From assembly GCA_047967505.1 (NCBI GenBank), contig CM106541.1: a stretch of 64,000 bases of DNA; one strand, given 5' to 3'. The notes under the pieces are model-generated. The model had not been told where the DNA came from and did not search any database. It saw only the letters and a program-made list of their open reading frames with translations. The first letter of the stretch is position 1; the number at the start of each line of letters is the position of its first letter. Source of the DNA: Dipteris shenzhenensis (lineage: Eukaryota; Polypodiophyta; Polypodiopsida; Gleicheniales). A program made the position numbers and the translations under genes. Below are positions 1-11,130 of the stretch, piece by piece.

Positions 1-99
1 TACGCAAGGCAAAAAGATCATTTAAGAATTATAATCATTAAATCAAGGAAAATTTAGAATTGTGTCTTAATAATACTCCACATTAATTAGAATACTTAC

Positions 100-651
100 G
101 CTGGCGCACAGGAGTGTGTATGTGGTACATAAATGCATATACAAAGTCTCCGTTCGCCCCTCGATAAAATACATATGTTCCCATTGGCTCCAGGTACCCA
201 ATGAAGCGCACATAGATGGTCTGGGGACTATTATTCCCAGCAAGACGCTGAGAACTCACGGCAAAATATCCAAGATTGAGACGTTCCACCCCATCATACG
301 CTGGACCGAGGAGATTCATTGCAAAACTTGAGTCGGGAACCGCCCTAAAGGAAAATAATATCATGTTTATTCACTTATATATGTAACCTAAGTAGCTTTC
401 ACCTATATGAAAAAAAAATAATAAATAAATATATATATATATAGGTTATCTACCCAATAAAGCTCTCCAACTCCAAGATGTCAACCAATAGCTGGGCGCG
501 CACCCCAGCTCTCCAACCATCGGGATCTGTATATTCCTAAAGGTAAATGACTATACTATTAAATAAGTCAACTTAGCAACTGACTACTACACAATTATGT
601 ACCTGCTACCTGTACAGTTGTCTCGGTGGTGAATGTAAATGACGCTGCCAT
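100..651 (-). CDS. Unidentified protein, first three exons of a gene running off the left edge
   Basis: Three minus-strand exons join in frame: 651-610 (ATG at 651-649, 14 codons beginning MAASFTFTT, donor GTAGC), 536-454 (acceptor TTTAG, donor GTAGAT) and 344-100 (acceptor CTTTAG, strong donor GTAAGT). Phases agree: exon 1 ends on a codon and exon 2 leaves two bases that exon 3 completes. The visible part is about 123 residues with no stop. Exon 2 encodes DPDGWRAGVRAQLL and exon 3 an aromatic, beta-rich looking stretch with GVERLNLGYFAV and YLEPMGTYVFYRG. No signal peptide or membrane segment is seen. I do not recognise the family. The intact frame and phase-consistent splice sites set it apart from the adjacent transposon debris. 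The rest of the gene lies left of the window, so function and integrity are unknown. Confidence 0.6.
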
Positions 652-1068
652 CCTATCATATCATATTACAATAACAATACATATCATATTACAGTAACAA
701 TAGATGTGTCAACATAAATATAGAGAAGAAATTAAAAGGCTTCACCAAGCCACAAATTAAAAAGAAAATTAGTTATAGTACATTTGATAATCCATAATAT
801 GAAGAAAAAATAACAATGCGTGAACCCATAAAACTCACAAAAATCATACATTGTCAAAATTCTAGAGACGACATTGTTTGAATGGAATATGGAATGAGCT
901 CATGAAAATTATACAAAAATAGTCATCACCAATTTTTAATCCACACTTCAAAGGCTTACAATTGATAGACCTTTGATTGCCTAAAAGAACACAACGATAC
1001 AAAAAAGACTGTGAAAATTTGTCACCCACCAAAGTCTGAAGAGGCTTTCAAAGAGCATTGGCATACTG
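652..1068. other. Intergenic, AT-rich; upstream region of the left-edge gene
   Basis: This interval lies between the start codon of the left-edge gene and the 3' end of the Helitron coding region. A tandem duplication of about 24 bases (catatcatattaca units near 655-700) is visible. No convincing coding frame was found. It would contain the promoter of the left-edge gene. Confidence 0.4.
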
Positions 1069-3219
1069 CTAGGTTCTTCTTGATGCCAATTGTAAAACCT
1101 CTTTGTATACAACATTTGTGGTATAACTCATTTCAGCATCCTCATCACTAACTCGATCCACACTCTCTGGAAGGAATACTTTGACTGCATTTCATGATCG
1201 GACGCGCGAGAAAGCCACGTATAATTGCCCGTGACTAAACACCGGTGTCGCCAAGTATAAGCCTAGGATAGACGCATAATCCTTGTCGAGGATTTAGATT
1301 GCGCAACAAAATGAGGGGAGCATTTTGTTTCAAAACCAGCCGATGAGGTGGGTATCCACCACCAAGATCGAGCGTGTTAAGATACTCTACTGCATACAAA
1401 AAAGAATCTCCACATGAGCTCTCTACTGAGTCTGCACTTAGATACTCCTTTTCCTCGCCGGGCATTGCCTTTAGTGCTGCAGCATTGACTGCATCAACTT
1501 CAAGGTTTCAAGGTGCGAGAATAGCGCGGTCTCGAAAATACGATGCATAATCCACAACCCTTGTAAGTCCTGTATACACCCACTCAATCAGACCTTCCAT
1601 AGAGTTTGTCCTTAAAAGCATCTTTGATGGGATTACAACAGTGTCTTCTCTTATATGCCTGCTAGTTCCATTTCCAATATCTAACACCCATTGTATGAAT
1701 TCCTGCTCTATTGAATTATCACCTTCCTGAATAACCCGCATATTCTGTACCAGCTTCAATACCTTGATGCATCTCCAAATCCTTGAGTGGCACAATGTAG
1801 AATTGACAATATCTTCTCGTCTTGCCTTGGGAATAACTAGCAAGACCTGCCTAAAATCCCCCCCTAACAACACCACCTTTCCACCAAACAGTTGGTCATT
1901 TGACATGATATCTTGCAGCGTCCTATCCAGTGCCTCAAATGCGAATCGATGAGTCATAGGTGCCTCATCCCATATTATCAACTTTGCTATCTTCAGAACA
2001 TCTGCAAGATGACTGTTAACCTTTATATTACAACTGCTGGTGGCATCCAAATCCAGTGGTATCTTGAACCGCGAGTGTGCTGTGCGTCCATTACTTAGTA
2101 ACAACACTGCAATCCCAGAAGAAGCGCATGCTAAAGCGACATGCCCCTCCCCACGCAACCTAGAAAGCAAACAATTGTATAGGAAAGTCTTTCCAGATCC
2201 TCCTGGACCATCAAGAAAAAACATCGCACCAACATTTGCATAGACCGCTGTCAGAATCTGATCGAAGGAATCTGATCGAAGGCAGTCCGCTGGCAATGAT
2301 TTAAGGTACTTTCCATCTGTTGACCAAGTCGTGCCTCACTCTCAAAATCAAACATTCTTTCTTCTTGCAATAGAACATTTGTAGCTGCCAATACACATGA
2401 TCTATCCAAGGTAGGCAATCCATCAAACTCTACCAACCTTCTCCCATGTTGTTGGAGAATATGCTCCAAGTCCCATAGAGCCTCCTTCCGTGCCAATCCA
2501 CGACGGTCAACCATACTTGATTCGAATGCATGGAAGAAATCATCCGATAGATCATCTGAGAATCTTTCCCACAACATTCCTGGAGATGTTGGCTCACAAA
2601 AAATCAAAATTGCAACAAAAAGGTGCCTCAACTGTGTGCTATTTTGATGTAAAACGGCCTCTTGCATGCAGATAAACCATTCCTCATCACTTTCCAATAA
2701 CCCTCTAGCTATACATGCTGCCTTGAAAGTAGGGTAAACTTGCCCATCAAAAGTGCGCAAGTCATCAAAACACTTACAACCCTTGCAAACATTAAGTAGC
2801 ATACGCATGAAATATAATTCACCAGTAGATGGAGAAATGTTATACATCTGACCAATGCTATTGCCCTGCCTTCTTCTAGACCACTTTTTATTGGATTTGT
2901 TCCAAACCATCTCGCATGGAAAGTCACTGTAAAGCAAATTATCTGCATCATGTTGCAATCGGTTGTAAGTGAACCATTCTGTGAGGCTGGTCTTTCTGTT
3001 TTGTTCCCTATCGACCACATTGTGCAAATCATCATCATCTCTGAATATCACATTATTCAACATCGGAAGATGGACTTGCAACCTTTGTACATCTGGCTTT
3101 TCATCATGCATATCATACTCATAAATGCGTCAGCATGCTTCTGATGCTGATACATAACGTGAATCTAGGTAATAGTTTATCTCATCAATTCCACAATCAA
3201 CTGGGTTGTGTAGTTGTCC
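1069..3219 (-). pseudogene. Helitron RepHel, Pif1-family helicase half
   Basis: This half would unwind DNA during transposition. After a TGA at 3130-3132 (in place of the Trp of an ACWRIYEYD block), 286 codons are open to 2251. A 14-bp tandem duplication (2255-2268 and 2269-2282) shifts the frame; ignoring one copy joins CQRTAFDQ directly to ILTAVYANVG. Walker A is GPGGSGKT, Walker B is LIIWDEAPM and motif III is LLGGDFRQ (codons in 1508-2296). TGA at 1508-1510 interrupts RAILAP, and the frame continues to RNLNPRQGLC. There homology jumps straight to the terminal TPVFSHGQLYVAFSRVRS in another frame. The late helicase segment with motifs V/VI (normally roughly 70 residues) is missing. The C-terminus ends VVYKEVLQLASRRT. 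Confidence 0.88.
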
Positions 3220-5777
3220 TTATCCTTCCACACGATTTATCTGCATCCTGACGGTTGCTCTGTCATGTCCCTTATACACATATTTATATAAATACTTGAC
3301 TGCAGTAATTGTGGAACAAATTTCAACGTTGATATGTGCCTTGTACTTCATAGAGAGGAAAGGATTGAATGGCACAATCCAACGATTATCCACTATACCC
3401 TCTTTCACCCGTATCTTTCTACCATCATCTCGACGCATGTAGATAGGGTAACCATCGTTACCCACCACAGTAGATTGAGAGAAGGGACGTGGATAGTGAC
3501 GACTACATTTGCCATCAAACATGCAAGGAGCAGAGACATTAAGTACACCACATGGGCCACGAACATTGCATTGTGCAATAATCTCATGCAACTCAGGGAA
3601 AAGGGTTTTATCTGGAACTTCTGCACATACCAATTGATCATAATGACCAACCTGACTAGGTTTGAATGCACCTTCCAAAATCAATAGTATGTGTGAGTGT
3701 GGAAGACCTCTCTTTTGAAACTCAATCACACATACGTACCCAGCAACTTTTCCAAACAAATCATGCTTTATAATCGACTGCATCAGATCCTTGTGTTTTT
3801 GATAAAATACACGGGTTGTCAAATCCGGGCAATCTTGTGCTCTTTGACCTGGCAACAATCCTTCAGATATTTCTGAGCATTTTGGGTTGCAGGTGAAGGT
3901 AATAAACAAGTCTGGTTTACCCTTTTTTCTCACAATTGCCATTGCATCCTGGTATAACTGGCACATATACCGCGGTCCTCCTGTAAAAGAGGATGGCAAC
4001 ACAACTCTATGTCTGACAGCGTTGCCCAATACATTATGGACTGCATCAGCTGCGTTTAGCATGTCCCTCAATCCTTGATAAACTTCTGCATGTAAAGAAG
4101 ATTGATTGTTACGTATCCACACCAATCTGGACTCTTCCATACTACTATATGCATCAACAATATATTGTTGCAATAATCTCCCCCCTTGTAGAAGGCACGC
4201 ACTTGTATCAGGCCTTAGACGGTACGCATAATACTGTCTCTGTGTCACACAATTTTTCCTTTGTACATCATGTAATGATACGTGAGTAGGAACATCTCTA
4301 TAAGGAATATATAAATGCCATCCCCTCGGGGAAATAGAAGAACATACATGAGAGACATGTATGATCGATGCAAATTTGATATTCTGGTTATCAATCCATT
4401 GCGTCTTAAAAACTGGATGTCTCGATTCCCAACATCAGAATCATCCCCTTGCCCTGGCATGATAGCGGCAACCTCGCTAGCTATTGGGACCAAGTACTGT
4501 CTTGAGGTTGACCGACTCTCACAAATTACCATCTTCAAGTTTGCATGTGGATTTCTTCTCAATACTTCCCCCACAGCAACCAGTGCATTGGCATACGGAT
4601 TGCATTCATGCATCATCCTTTGCAACAATTCCAAAATGCCAAGATTCAAACCAGGCATCCCATCCAAACGGTTTTGCAACTCATGATCTGTATCATGGAC
4701 ATATAATTGTGCAAACCGTGGAAGCTCCTGTCTAGACTCATTAGGTAGCAAACTCCCGACACGATGATACACTGTGCCATGAATCCGAAAATTATGTATA
4801 CCACTATTCCCAAAAAACATTTGATCAACTTGGGCTCCCAATGAGGCAAACGCCATGACACTATTATAGGCTCTTATATTATCCTTAAATGATCTGCTTC
4901 TAGCGTCACTTCCATGAAGTAGAACTTTTAAAATCTCTGGTGGATCTTCCAATGGCAACAATGACACACGGCCAACTTTACAACAATACTTTCCCACAAC
5001 CCGATGCATACTTCTGGTCTCTTGCTTCCACAATTGAGCATGACAAAAACTGCATATGCAATCCATACCTCCAAGTGAATGAACAACAGGACTATTGAAA
5101 ACCAATGGATACAAAGATGGGTGCCCTATGTCATCCCTTAATGGAAATCGATGCAGGATAGATAAGATCCCCCTAGACCCTAAACATGCATTCCTATTGC
5201 TGCCAACAACATGCTCTCGTGCCCTTAACTACCCATAATCTCTAACTGCATCCAATTGAATTGTTGTACCTATTACTGGAGCATCTATTGTATTTCTTCC
5301 CCCAACAACACAATGCTGCACATTCGGTGCACCATCGGGGCAAAAAGTAGATTCTGCTGGCTCCAGAAAGTGAGAATCCATGCTTGCATGTGGCTGCACT
5401 CTCACACTTCTAATTGCAGTACAAAAAACATTCCCTTCTCTAAGACTATCAGCAAACTCCATACTCATACATTCCATAGTTGTACTTGTACCTTGCTTTT
5501 TGAGCATTGTTCTCTGCCTAGCAACATTGCGACATGCCTTACGTGTTGAACGCAATAAACTTCTCTTATCAAGAGAAGTTAAATTATCTACATTCCATTG
5601 TATATCATTATGTCCCTGCATTTGATTATGTTGTCTGCAATGAACAACCTCTACAATTGGCTCCATGTGTCTAGAACCTTGTTTTTTCAACATTGTTCTC
5701 TATCTGGCAATACTGCGACGTGCCGTGCGTGTTGAATCCCATAATTTTCTCCTATGACAACTTGTTTCTTTTGCCAT
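3220..5777 (-). pseudogene. Helitron RepHel, N-terminal and Rep (HUH endonuclease) half
   Basis: The Rep domain nicks DNA during rolling-circle transposition. After the ATG at 5777, two copies of a basic segment ending RTMLKKQG occur (near 5690 and 5500); the first is cut by TAG where the second has CAG. A stop at 5229-5231 precedes the conserved CSFCHAQLW segment. Then come the Helitron N-domain block (SEVAAIMPG, LHRSYMSLMY, LLFPRGDG) and, after a frameshift near 4320 in a GGGGATGG stretch, VTQRQYYAYRL. The HUH motif is GLPHSHILL (HSH codons at 3699-3691). The two-tyrosine motif KYLYKYVYKGHD lies about 135 residues later. TAA at 3220-3222 ends the open stretch, but homology continues in the same frame. 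Both catalytic motifs survive, but the gene cannot make a full protein. Confidence 0.9.
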
Positions 5778-5808
5778 TGTCTGTTTATGAACAGAACTAT
5801 ATATATCT

Positions 5809-5811
<3 letters not shown>

Positions 5812-5889
<78 letters not shown>
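5812..5889. repeat. (CT)n followed by (AT)n microsatellite
   Basis: About 51 bases of pure CT (5812-5862) run directly into about 27 bases of AT (5863-5889), just upstream of the Helitron start codon. Short frames read through it are artefacts of the repeat. Confidence 0.97.
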
Positions 5890-5893
<4 letters not shown>

Positions 5894-6970
5894 TTGGGAT
5901 TTATGGCATATAAGGCAAAGGATTAAATTGTCAATCAAATAAATGGAGTGTACATGGACTCATTTGGTAGAAGTAATGATGCATGCCAAATAGAGTCAAC
6001 TAATAGAAATATTCATGCATGCTAAATGGAATGCTTGACAATGCAAAATGCAAAAATAGCCTATAACTTCCTATTGTAATTTCGTAGCATGAAGCTTTCA
6101 CCTTTTCGCTTAAGATATGCATCCATGAAACATATGTAGGTGTAAATGCTTTGTGGGTATGAGTGCATGCACATGAGTGCATAATTGCATGCATATATGT
6201 GTAAATTCATGCAAACATATGTATGGAAAGACTCAATGCCATGTATGTAGATGCAACCTAAAGAATATGATGATCAGACATTCTTGTAACATGTATTCTA
6301 GTAAATACAAAGATTGGGAACTAAGATGAACAACATAAGGGTGTGAGTACATGAACATGAGCAATATATGTAGGTAAGTTGTGTGTATGTATGTATCTAC
6401 ATGCATGACATACGCTAATATCATAATTAAATATGTACTCAAAAAGAGAGCACATTAAATAAATGTATCTGAAGGACTTAGGATCATTCAAGGTTACTCA
6501 CATATATTTCACTCATCAATCTTTCTTCCTTACCTTCCATGACATATAACGATACTCCATCAATTGTAGCTCATAGATATCCATGTATTTCTATTTACAT
6601 TAATTTGACTTACATTGCCACATATATCAAATAAAGATAAGAAAGCTCAAAAAAATTTATTATTGCAATTGAAAACCAAATACAGAAGTTTTGTGTGGTA
6701 GGCACAAAAGGCTATCCTACTAAATAACTTAAGATTGACCCCAGTATGCAAATAACATAGAAGAACTTTGCGATCCTTTACAAAAAGCAATATAGAAGTC
6801 CCAAAACCATCTCAATTTTCATGAGCTGTAATGCGCTCCAACTTACGGCTCATCCTTGTCATCAAGGCTATTAGCCTCTTCAAACCAATTTTGAATGTTG
6901 ACACCTCGGTGCACAATAGATCAACTTGCTCTTTTAGCTTGTCAACTTGCAACCTACATCCTCTATCACA
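5890..6970. other. AT-rich DNA without recognised genes
   Basis: The sequence is AT-rich with many ATGCAT/ATGTATGT-type short repeats (for example 6140-6240 and 6370-6410). No coding frame with family features was seen. Confidence 0.5.
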
Positions 6971-6972
6971 TA

Positions 6973-7659
6973 CTACTGAGCCTTCTTCACCCCCCCTAAA
7001 AGTTGTCGTGCATACTGGTTCGTGTCATTTACATTATTCTCAATATGAGCAATCCTCTCAATGAGAGTTTCAGAGGATGCACCCCTACCCTCTGTTACCA
7101 CTCCATCATTTTCAGGATGGACTTCTCTCCATAAGGATGTTAGATATCTTGTATTCATAGCATTCACATCACCATTATGCTCGCATACATTTTGAATGGA
7201 CTTCAAAGGATGCATAATAGAGAGATCATATTGCCTTGAAGATGACAGACACTTCCTTGCATACTTTTTTGCACGGGTGGAAGGTCCCTCCCCTCTAAGA
7301 CGTTTCATTATAGCAAAAGTGCGATGTTCATGGATGGACTTAACAATAACACCATTTTGTTTGGCGAAGCACTTAGCTGTCTGATTTGTCCCACCAGTGG
7401 AAGCCCTCGCTCTTGCCACTCGTTTCATTGCACGAAGGCTTCGTCGTTCATGAAAAGATGACACGACAATGTCAGAAATCGTAGAACTCTCTGCCCTTGC
7501 AACTTGTTGCATTTCACACACACTTCGTCGTTCACAAAAGGACGGCACCACAATGCCAAAAATTTCCTCTTCAATGTGGGGAACAATGGCAGAGTCATCC
7601 TTGCAAACTGCGACCGAAACAAAATAGAAACACATTTTTAGGGATGTATATTGACTCAT
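6973..7659 (-). CDS. Unidentified protein with three internal repeats and a C-terminal helix
   Basis: A 228-codon frame starts at ATG 7659 and ends at 6973. A good acceptor-like sequence (TTTCGGTCGCAG) near 7615 suggests that the first ~18 codons may be intronic. Residues about 36-60, 64-88 and 104-128 are three copies of the pattern [IV]xVxSx[HC]E[RH]R[ST]xxxMxx[VL]xRxxxST; copies 2 and 3 are 40 residues apart and share a following A(K/R)KC-like stretch. Basic clusters (KRVARAR, RAKKYARK) would suit a nuclear or nucleic-acid-binding protein. The last 30 residues (LIERIAHIENNVNDTNQYAR) look like an amphipathic helix or coiled coil. I do not recognise the family. It may be a host gene, or an exon of an element related to the neighbouring Helitron, whose N-terminus also carries basic repeats. 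Confidence 0.45.
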   Translation of the reverse strand: MSQYTSLKMCFYFVSVAVCKDDSAIVPHIEEEIFGIVVPSFCERRSVCEMQQVARAESSTISDIVVSSFHERRSLRAMKRVARARASTGGTNQTAKCFAKQNGVIVKSIHEHRTFAIMKRLRGEGPSTRAKKYARKCLSSSRQYDLSIMHPLKSIQNVCEHNGDVNAMNTRYLTSLWREVHPENDGVVTEGRGASSETLIERIAHIENNVNDTNQYARQLLGGVKKAQ

Positions 7660-7728
7660 TTGTCAAACTGCATTAGACTCAAGGCTTTAAAGATTGAGAC
7701 AAATCCTATACATCTATCAAAGCCTCCT

Positions 7729-8395
7729 ACATTGGATCCTTAATTGATGTTGAACTCCCTATTGAAGAAGGGCATCTCCTTTAAGCTATGATGCAAGCTA
7801 CACCATTTTGCAAACGCTTCTTCTACCTCCCATCCTCATCTACAGGGACATTCCCAAGGTCTACATGCCCCCCAACAACGTCCTTCTCCCTCTCACCCCT
7901 CCTGACATCTCATTTGGCAACCCAAACCTGCTCTTTGAGCAACATCATGGCTTTCTCATCAACAGCCACAAACAAACTTTTCAACCCTACTACCTTCCCC
8001 ACGAATCATCATGCACCAAGTCTAATTACCAACACTGCCTAAAATTTATGGAACGCCCACCACCATTGGCTTTGGACACATTTCTATCTATTCCTAGACA
8101 TCTATCAAAGTCTCCTATATTGGATGCTTAATTAATGCTGAACTCCCTGTTGAAGAATCTTCATCTCCTTTAAGCTATGATGCAAGCTATATTGATTTAC
8201 AAACGCTTCTTTTACCTCCCATACTCATCTACAGGGACATTCCCAAGGTCTATATGCCCCGAACAATGTCCTTCTCCCTCTCAATCCTACAACCCAAACC
8301 TGCTCTCTAAGCTACATCATGCCTTTCTCATCAACGGCCACAAACAAACTTTTCAACCCTACTACATTCCCCACAAATCATCCCTCCCCCCCCTC
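7729..8395 (+). repeat. Direct tandem duplication of a coding-like block
   Basis: The block at about 7729-8040 is repeated at about 8110-8395, offset near 380 bases, with small indels. Both copies read LQTLLLPPILIYRDIPKVYM in the plus frame. Copy 1 stays open from 7766 to about 8130. Copy 2 soon shifts frame. The conserved reading frame suggests derivation from a coding exon, but I cannot name the family. Further + strand sequence to 8560 adds nothing recognisable. Confidence 0.6.
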
Positions 8396-8976
8396 CTCTC
8401 CCCCCGAAATAAATGGTTCTCTTTTTGCTTTCTCCTTGTGGTGCAACTACTCTTGAACTCTCCATCACCTCTACTCACCATCACCTTCTTGCCCATATGG
8501 GATTTACTGCCTCAAGGAATATACCTTATTATTTCTCACCATTAGCCCCTAACCTATTGCCCTACATTATAACACATTCTCAATGAAGGTTTGTCCTTAT
8601 AAAGTATAAGAAATGTCAATCATTAATGCCCATTTCATGCATTTTTTTAAAGATATGGCAATATGTCAAACATACATCCCTCCCCCCCCTCTCCCCCCGA
8701 AAATCTAGAGACCATGCTAAAAAAAAGCCGTTAAAAATATTACTATCTAAAAATGCCATAAATGTTTTTGTTTTAAAAACATATAAAAATCTAGAGAGCA
8801 TGCTAAAAAAAAGACGTTAAAAATATTAGTATCTAAAAATGCCATAAATGTTTTTGTTTTAAAAACATATTAAAATCTAAATCTCTCCCTCTCTCTCTCT
8901 CCACATTCAAGAACATGTCCACATATTAATGTTTTCATAAGATGTTTTCAAAACAATAAAAACATGTTCTTGAATG

Positions 8977-8978
<2 letters not shown>

Positions 8979-9028
<50 letters not shown>
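8979..9028. repeat. (GA)n microsatellite
   Basis: About 50 bases of uninterrupted GA follow the right arm of a foldback repeat. Both strands give spurious Arg-Glu or Ser-Leu frames. Confidence 0.95.
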
Positions 9029-9030
<2 letters not shown>

Positions 9031-9218
9031 ATGCTAAAAAAAAGACTATGCCTTGTTCCCAAGGAGAGCTCGATCGATTCCGTCTGCTCGAGGCAAGATT
9101 CCGTTTGCTGGAGGGAGAGCTGGCACTTCAACTGGGCAGCTATTAATAAAACATGTTTGCATAACATTAAAAAAATAACAATTATTATTGAAGCAAATTA
9201 AAAACATGGGGTCTATGG

Positions 9219-9272
9219 TTTTTAATGTCTTAGCAGAGCATGCTAAGGCATGCTCTGCTAAGACATTAAAAA
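9219..9272. repeat. Perfect 25-bp inverted repeat with 4-base loop
   Basis: The left arm 9219-9243 (begins TTTTTAATGTCTTAGCAGAG) and right arm 9248-9272 are exact reverse complements around the loop TAAG. The right arm leads into the recurring AATATTAGTATCTAAAAATG module. It would form a strong hairpin or cruciform. Confidence 0.95.
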
Positions 9273-10116
9273 TATTAGTATCTAAAAATGCCTTAGCATG
9301 CTCTCTTTCTCTCTCTCCACATTCAAGACATGTTTATGGTATGTTTATAGTACGCTAAAAATATTAGTATCAAAAAATGCCATAAATGTTTTTGTTTTAA
9401 AACCGTATTAAAATCTAAATCTCTCTCTCTCTCTCTTCACATTCAAGAACATGTTCACATATTAATGTTTTCAAAAGATGTTTACAAAACAATAAAAATA
9501 TGTTCTTGAATGTGGGAACATGTGAATGTGGGGACATGTTCTTGAATGTGGAGAGAGAGAGAGAAACATGTTGAAACATTATTAGTATTAATTATTATTA
9601 TCAAATTGATTCATTAAAAACATCTTTAAAAATAGTATCTTAAAAACATAATAAATTTCTCTTTTAGATTAAAAATAGTATCTTAAAACCATACTACAAT
9701 TATATTTAAAATAATTATAAAAATATATTATTAAAACGTTGAAAATAGTATCTAAAAATGCCATAAATGTTTCTAACATGGTAAAATCTTATAAAAATAT
9801 ATGATTAAAATCATCTTGAAACATGTTTTCCAAACATTAGAAATATTAATTGCTTCATTAAAAACATCTTAAAAATTAGTATCTTAAAAATTAGAAATTT
9901 CTATTTTAGATTAAATTTATTATCTTAAAAACATACTATAATATTATTATGTTAAATGATTATGGAGCTAATATGATCATAAAATGTCTAAAAATATATT
10001 ATTAAAGCATTAAAAATATTAGTATCTAAAAAGTGCCATAAATGTTTTAACATGCTAAAAAAATGCTATTAAAACGTTAAACATATTAAAATCTCTCTCT
10101 CTTTCTCTCTGTTCCA

Positions 10117-10147
<31 letters not shown>

Positions 10148-10223
10148 CACATTCAAGACATGTTTATATTATGCTAAAAATATTAGTATCTAAAAGTGCC
10201 ATAAATTTTTTCATTTTAAAATC

Positions 10224-10224
<1 letters not shown>

Positions 10225-10254
<30 letters not shown>

Positions 10255-10620
10255 TTGTTTTTATCCTCTCTCTCTCTCTCTACATTTTTATCCCTATCTC
10301 TCTCTCTCTCTACGTTTTTATCCCTATCCCTATCTCTCTCTCTCTCTACATTTTTCTCTAGGGATAAAAACGGAGAGAGAGAGAGCAAAACGTAGAGATC
10401 TCTCTCTCTCTCTACGTTTTTATCCCTATCCCTCTCTCTCTACGTTTTGCTCTAGGTATAAAAACGTAGAGAGAGAGAGATAGGGATAAAAACGTAGAGA
10501 GTGAGAGAGAGAGAGAGTTTTTATCCTAAAAAATTATCCTAAAAACGTAGAGAGAGAGAGAGGGATAATTTTTTAGGATAAAAACGTAGAGAGTAAGAGA
10601 GAGAGAGAGAGCGAGAGCAT
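10225..10620. repeat. Palindromic minisatellite of CTCTCTACG-TTTTTATCCCTA units in both orientations
   Basis: On the left half (10225-10455) units read CT-tract + ACGTTTTTATCCCTA. On the right half (10456-10620) the same unit appears as its reverse complement (TAGGGATAAAAACGTAGAG). Near 10370-10400 and 10440-10500 the orientation switches within a few bases, so several large hairpins are possible. No coding content. Confidence 0.85.
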
Positions 10621-10639
10621 GCACTGATGTAAAAAGAAA

Positions 10640-11130
10640 GACTATGCCTTTTTTCCAATGGAACATAGGAGAGCTTGATTGATTCCGTCCGCTCCAACCA
10701 AGATTCCGTCTGTCAAGATGTCAAGAGACTCCAGAAATCTGTCAAGATGTGGAAGGGGACGATCACTGTCAGGCGGGTGTCGGAAGAACAGAGGGCACGT
10801 AGGTGTCGGAAGAACAGAGGTGGCACGCGTGTTGTCAGGCGCGAGGTGAAACGAAGGGGAGGCGAATCGGAGTTAGAACGGAGGGGAGGCGGGAGTCGGA
10901 ACGGCCATGGACGGAGTGAGATGGGGAATTTGGAGGAGGTTGGAGCAGGGGCGGCGAAAGTGGAGGAGGTTGGAGTGAGAGGCGACTCTGGAGAGAAGGC
11001 GAGTGCCCAGGTGGGTTGGCGTGCCGCGCAGTCGTTCAAAACCCTGCCGCCATGCATTTACAGCACAGTGCACCTGCAACAGCCGCCAACCTCGGGTCCT
11101 CATGAATGATACCAATCCGTGCACCCTCTG
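10640..11130. other. GC-rich unassigned segment with a module shared with 9040-9115
   Basis: The stretch AGACTATGCCTT..GATTGATTCCGTCCGCTC..AAGATTCCGTCTG at 10645-10715 resembles 9047-9105 (GATCGATTCCGTCTGCTCG..AAGATTCCGTTTG). In both places it directly follows a GA tract, so it is a dispersed repeat module. The following GC-rich, purine-biased DNA keeps open frames on both strands, but they have no recognisable domain and look compositional. Confidence 0.5.

Larger units (their letters stand above)
1069..5777 (-). mobile_element. Helitron rolling-circle transposon, decayed RepHel coding region
   Basis: A single minus-strand gene can be followed from an ATG at 5777-5775 to a natural-looking stop at 1071-1069 just after a VVYKEVL ending. 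The domain order is N-terminal repeats, Helitron-like N domain, HUH/Y2 Rep domain and Pif1-type helicase, which is the plant Helitron architecture. Lesions: TAG 5694-5696, TAG 5229-5231, a frameshift near 4320, TAA 3220-3222, TGA 3130-3132, a 14-bp tandem duplication at 2255-2282, TGA 1508-1510, an internal deletion near 1275-1285 and TGA 1192-1194. I could not define the 5' TC and 3' hairpin-CTRR termini, so the element limits are those of the coding remnant. Confidence 0.9.
8600..10640. repeat. Low-complexity field of foldback repeats, GA/CT tracts and AATATTAGTATCTAAAAATG units
   Basis: This 2-kb stretch has no genes. A module containing CTAAAAATGCCATAAATG and TTTTGTTTTAAAA recurs at least six times (8750, 8835, 9275, 9370, 9750, 10030, 10190). 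GA/CT tracts occur at 8979-9028, 9418-9437, 10110-10150 and 10225-10255. Inverted arms built on ACATTCAAGAACATG flank short spacers at 8890-8995 and 9430-9560. The whole looks like nested, decayed foldback elements. Confidence 0.6.
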
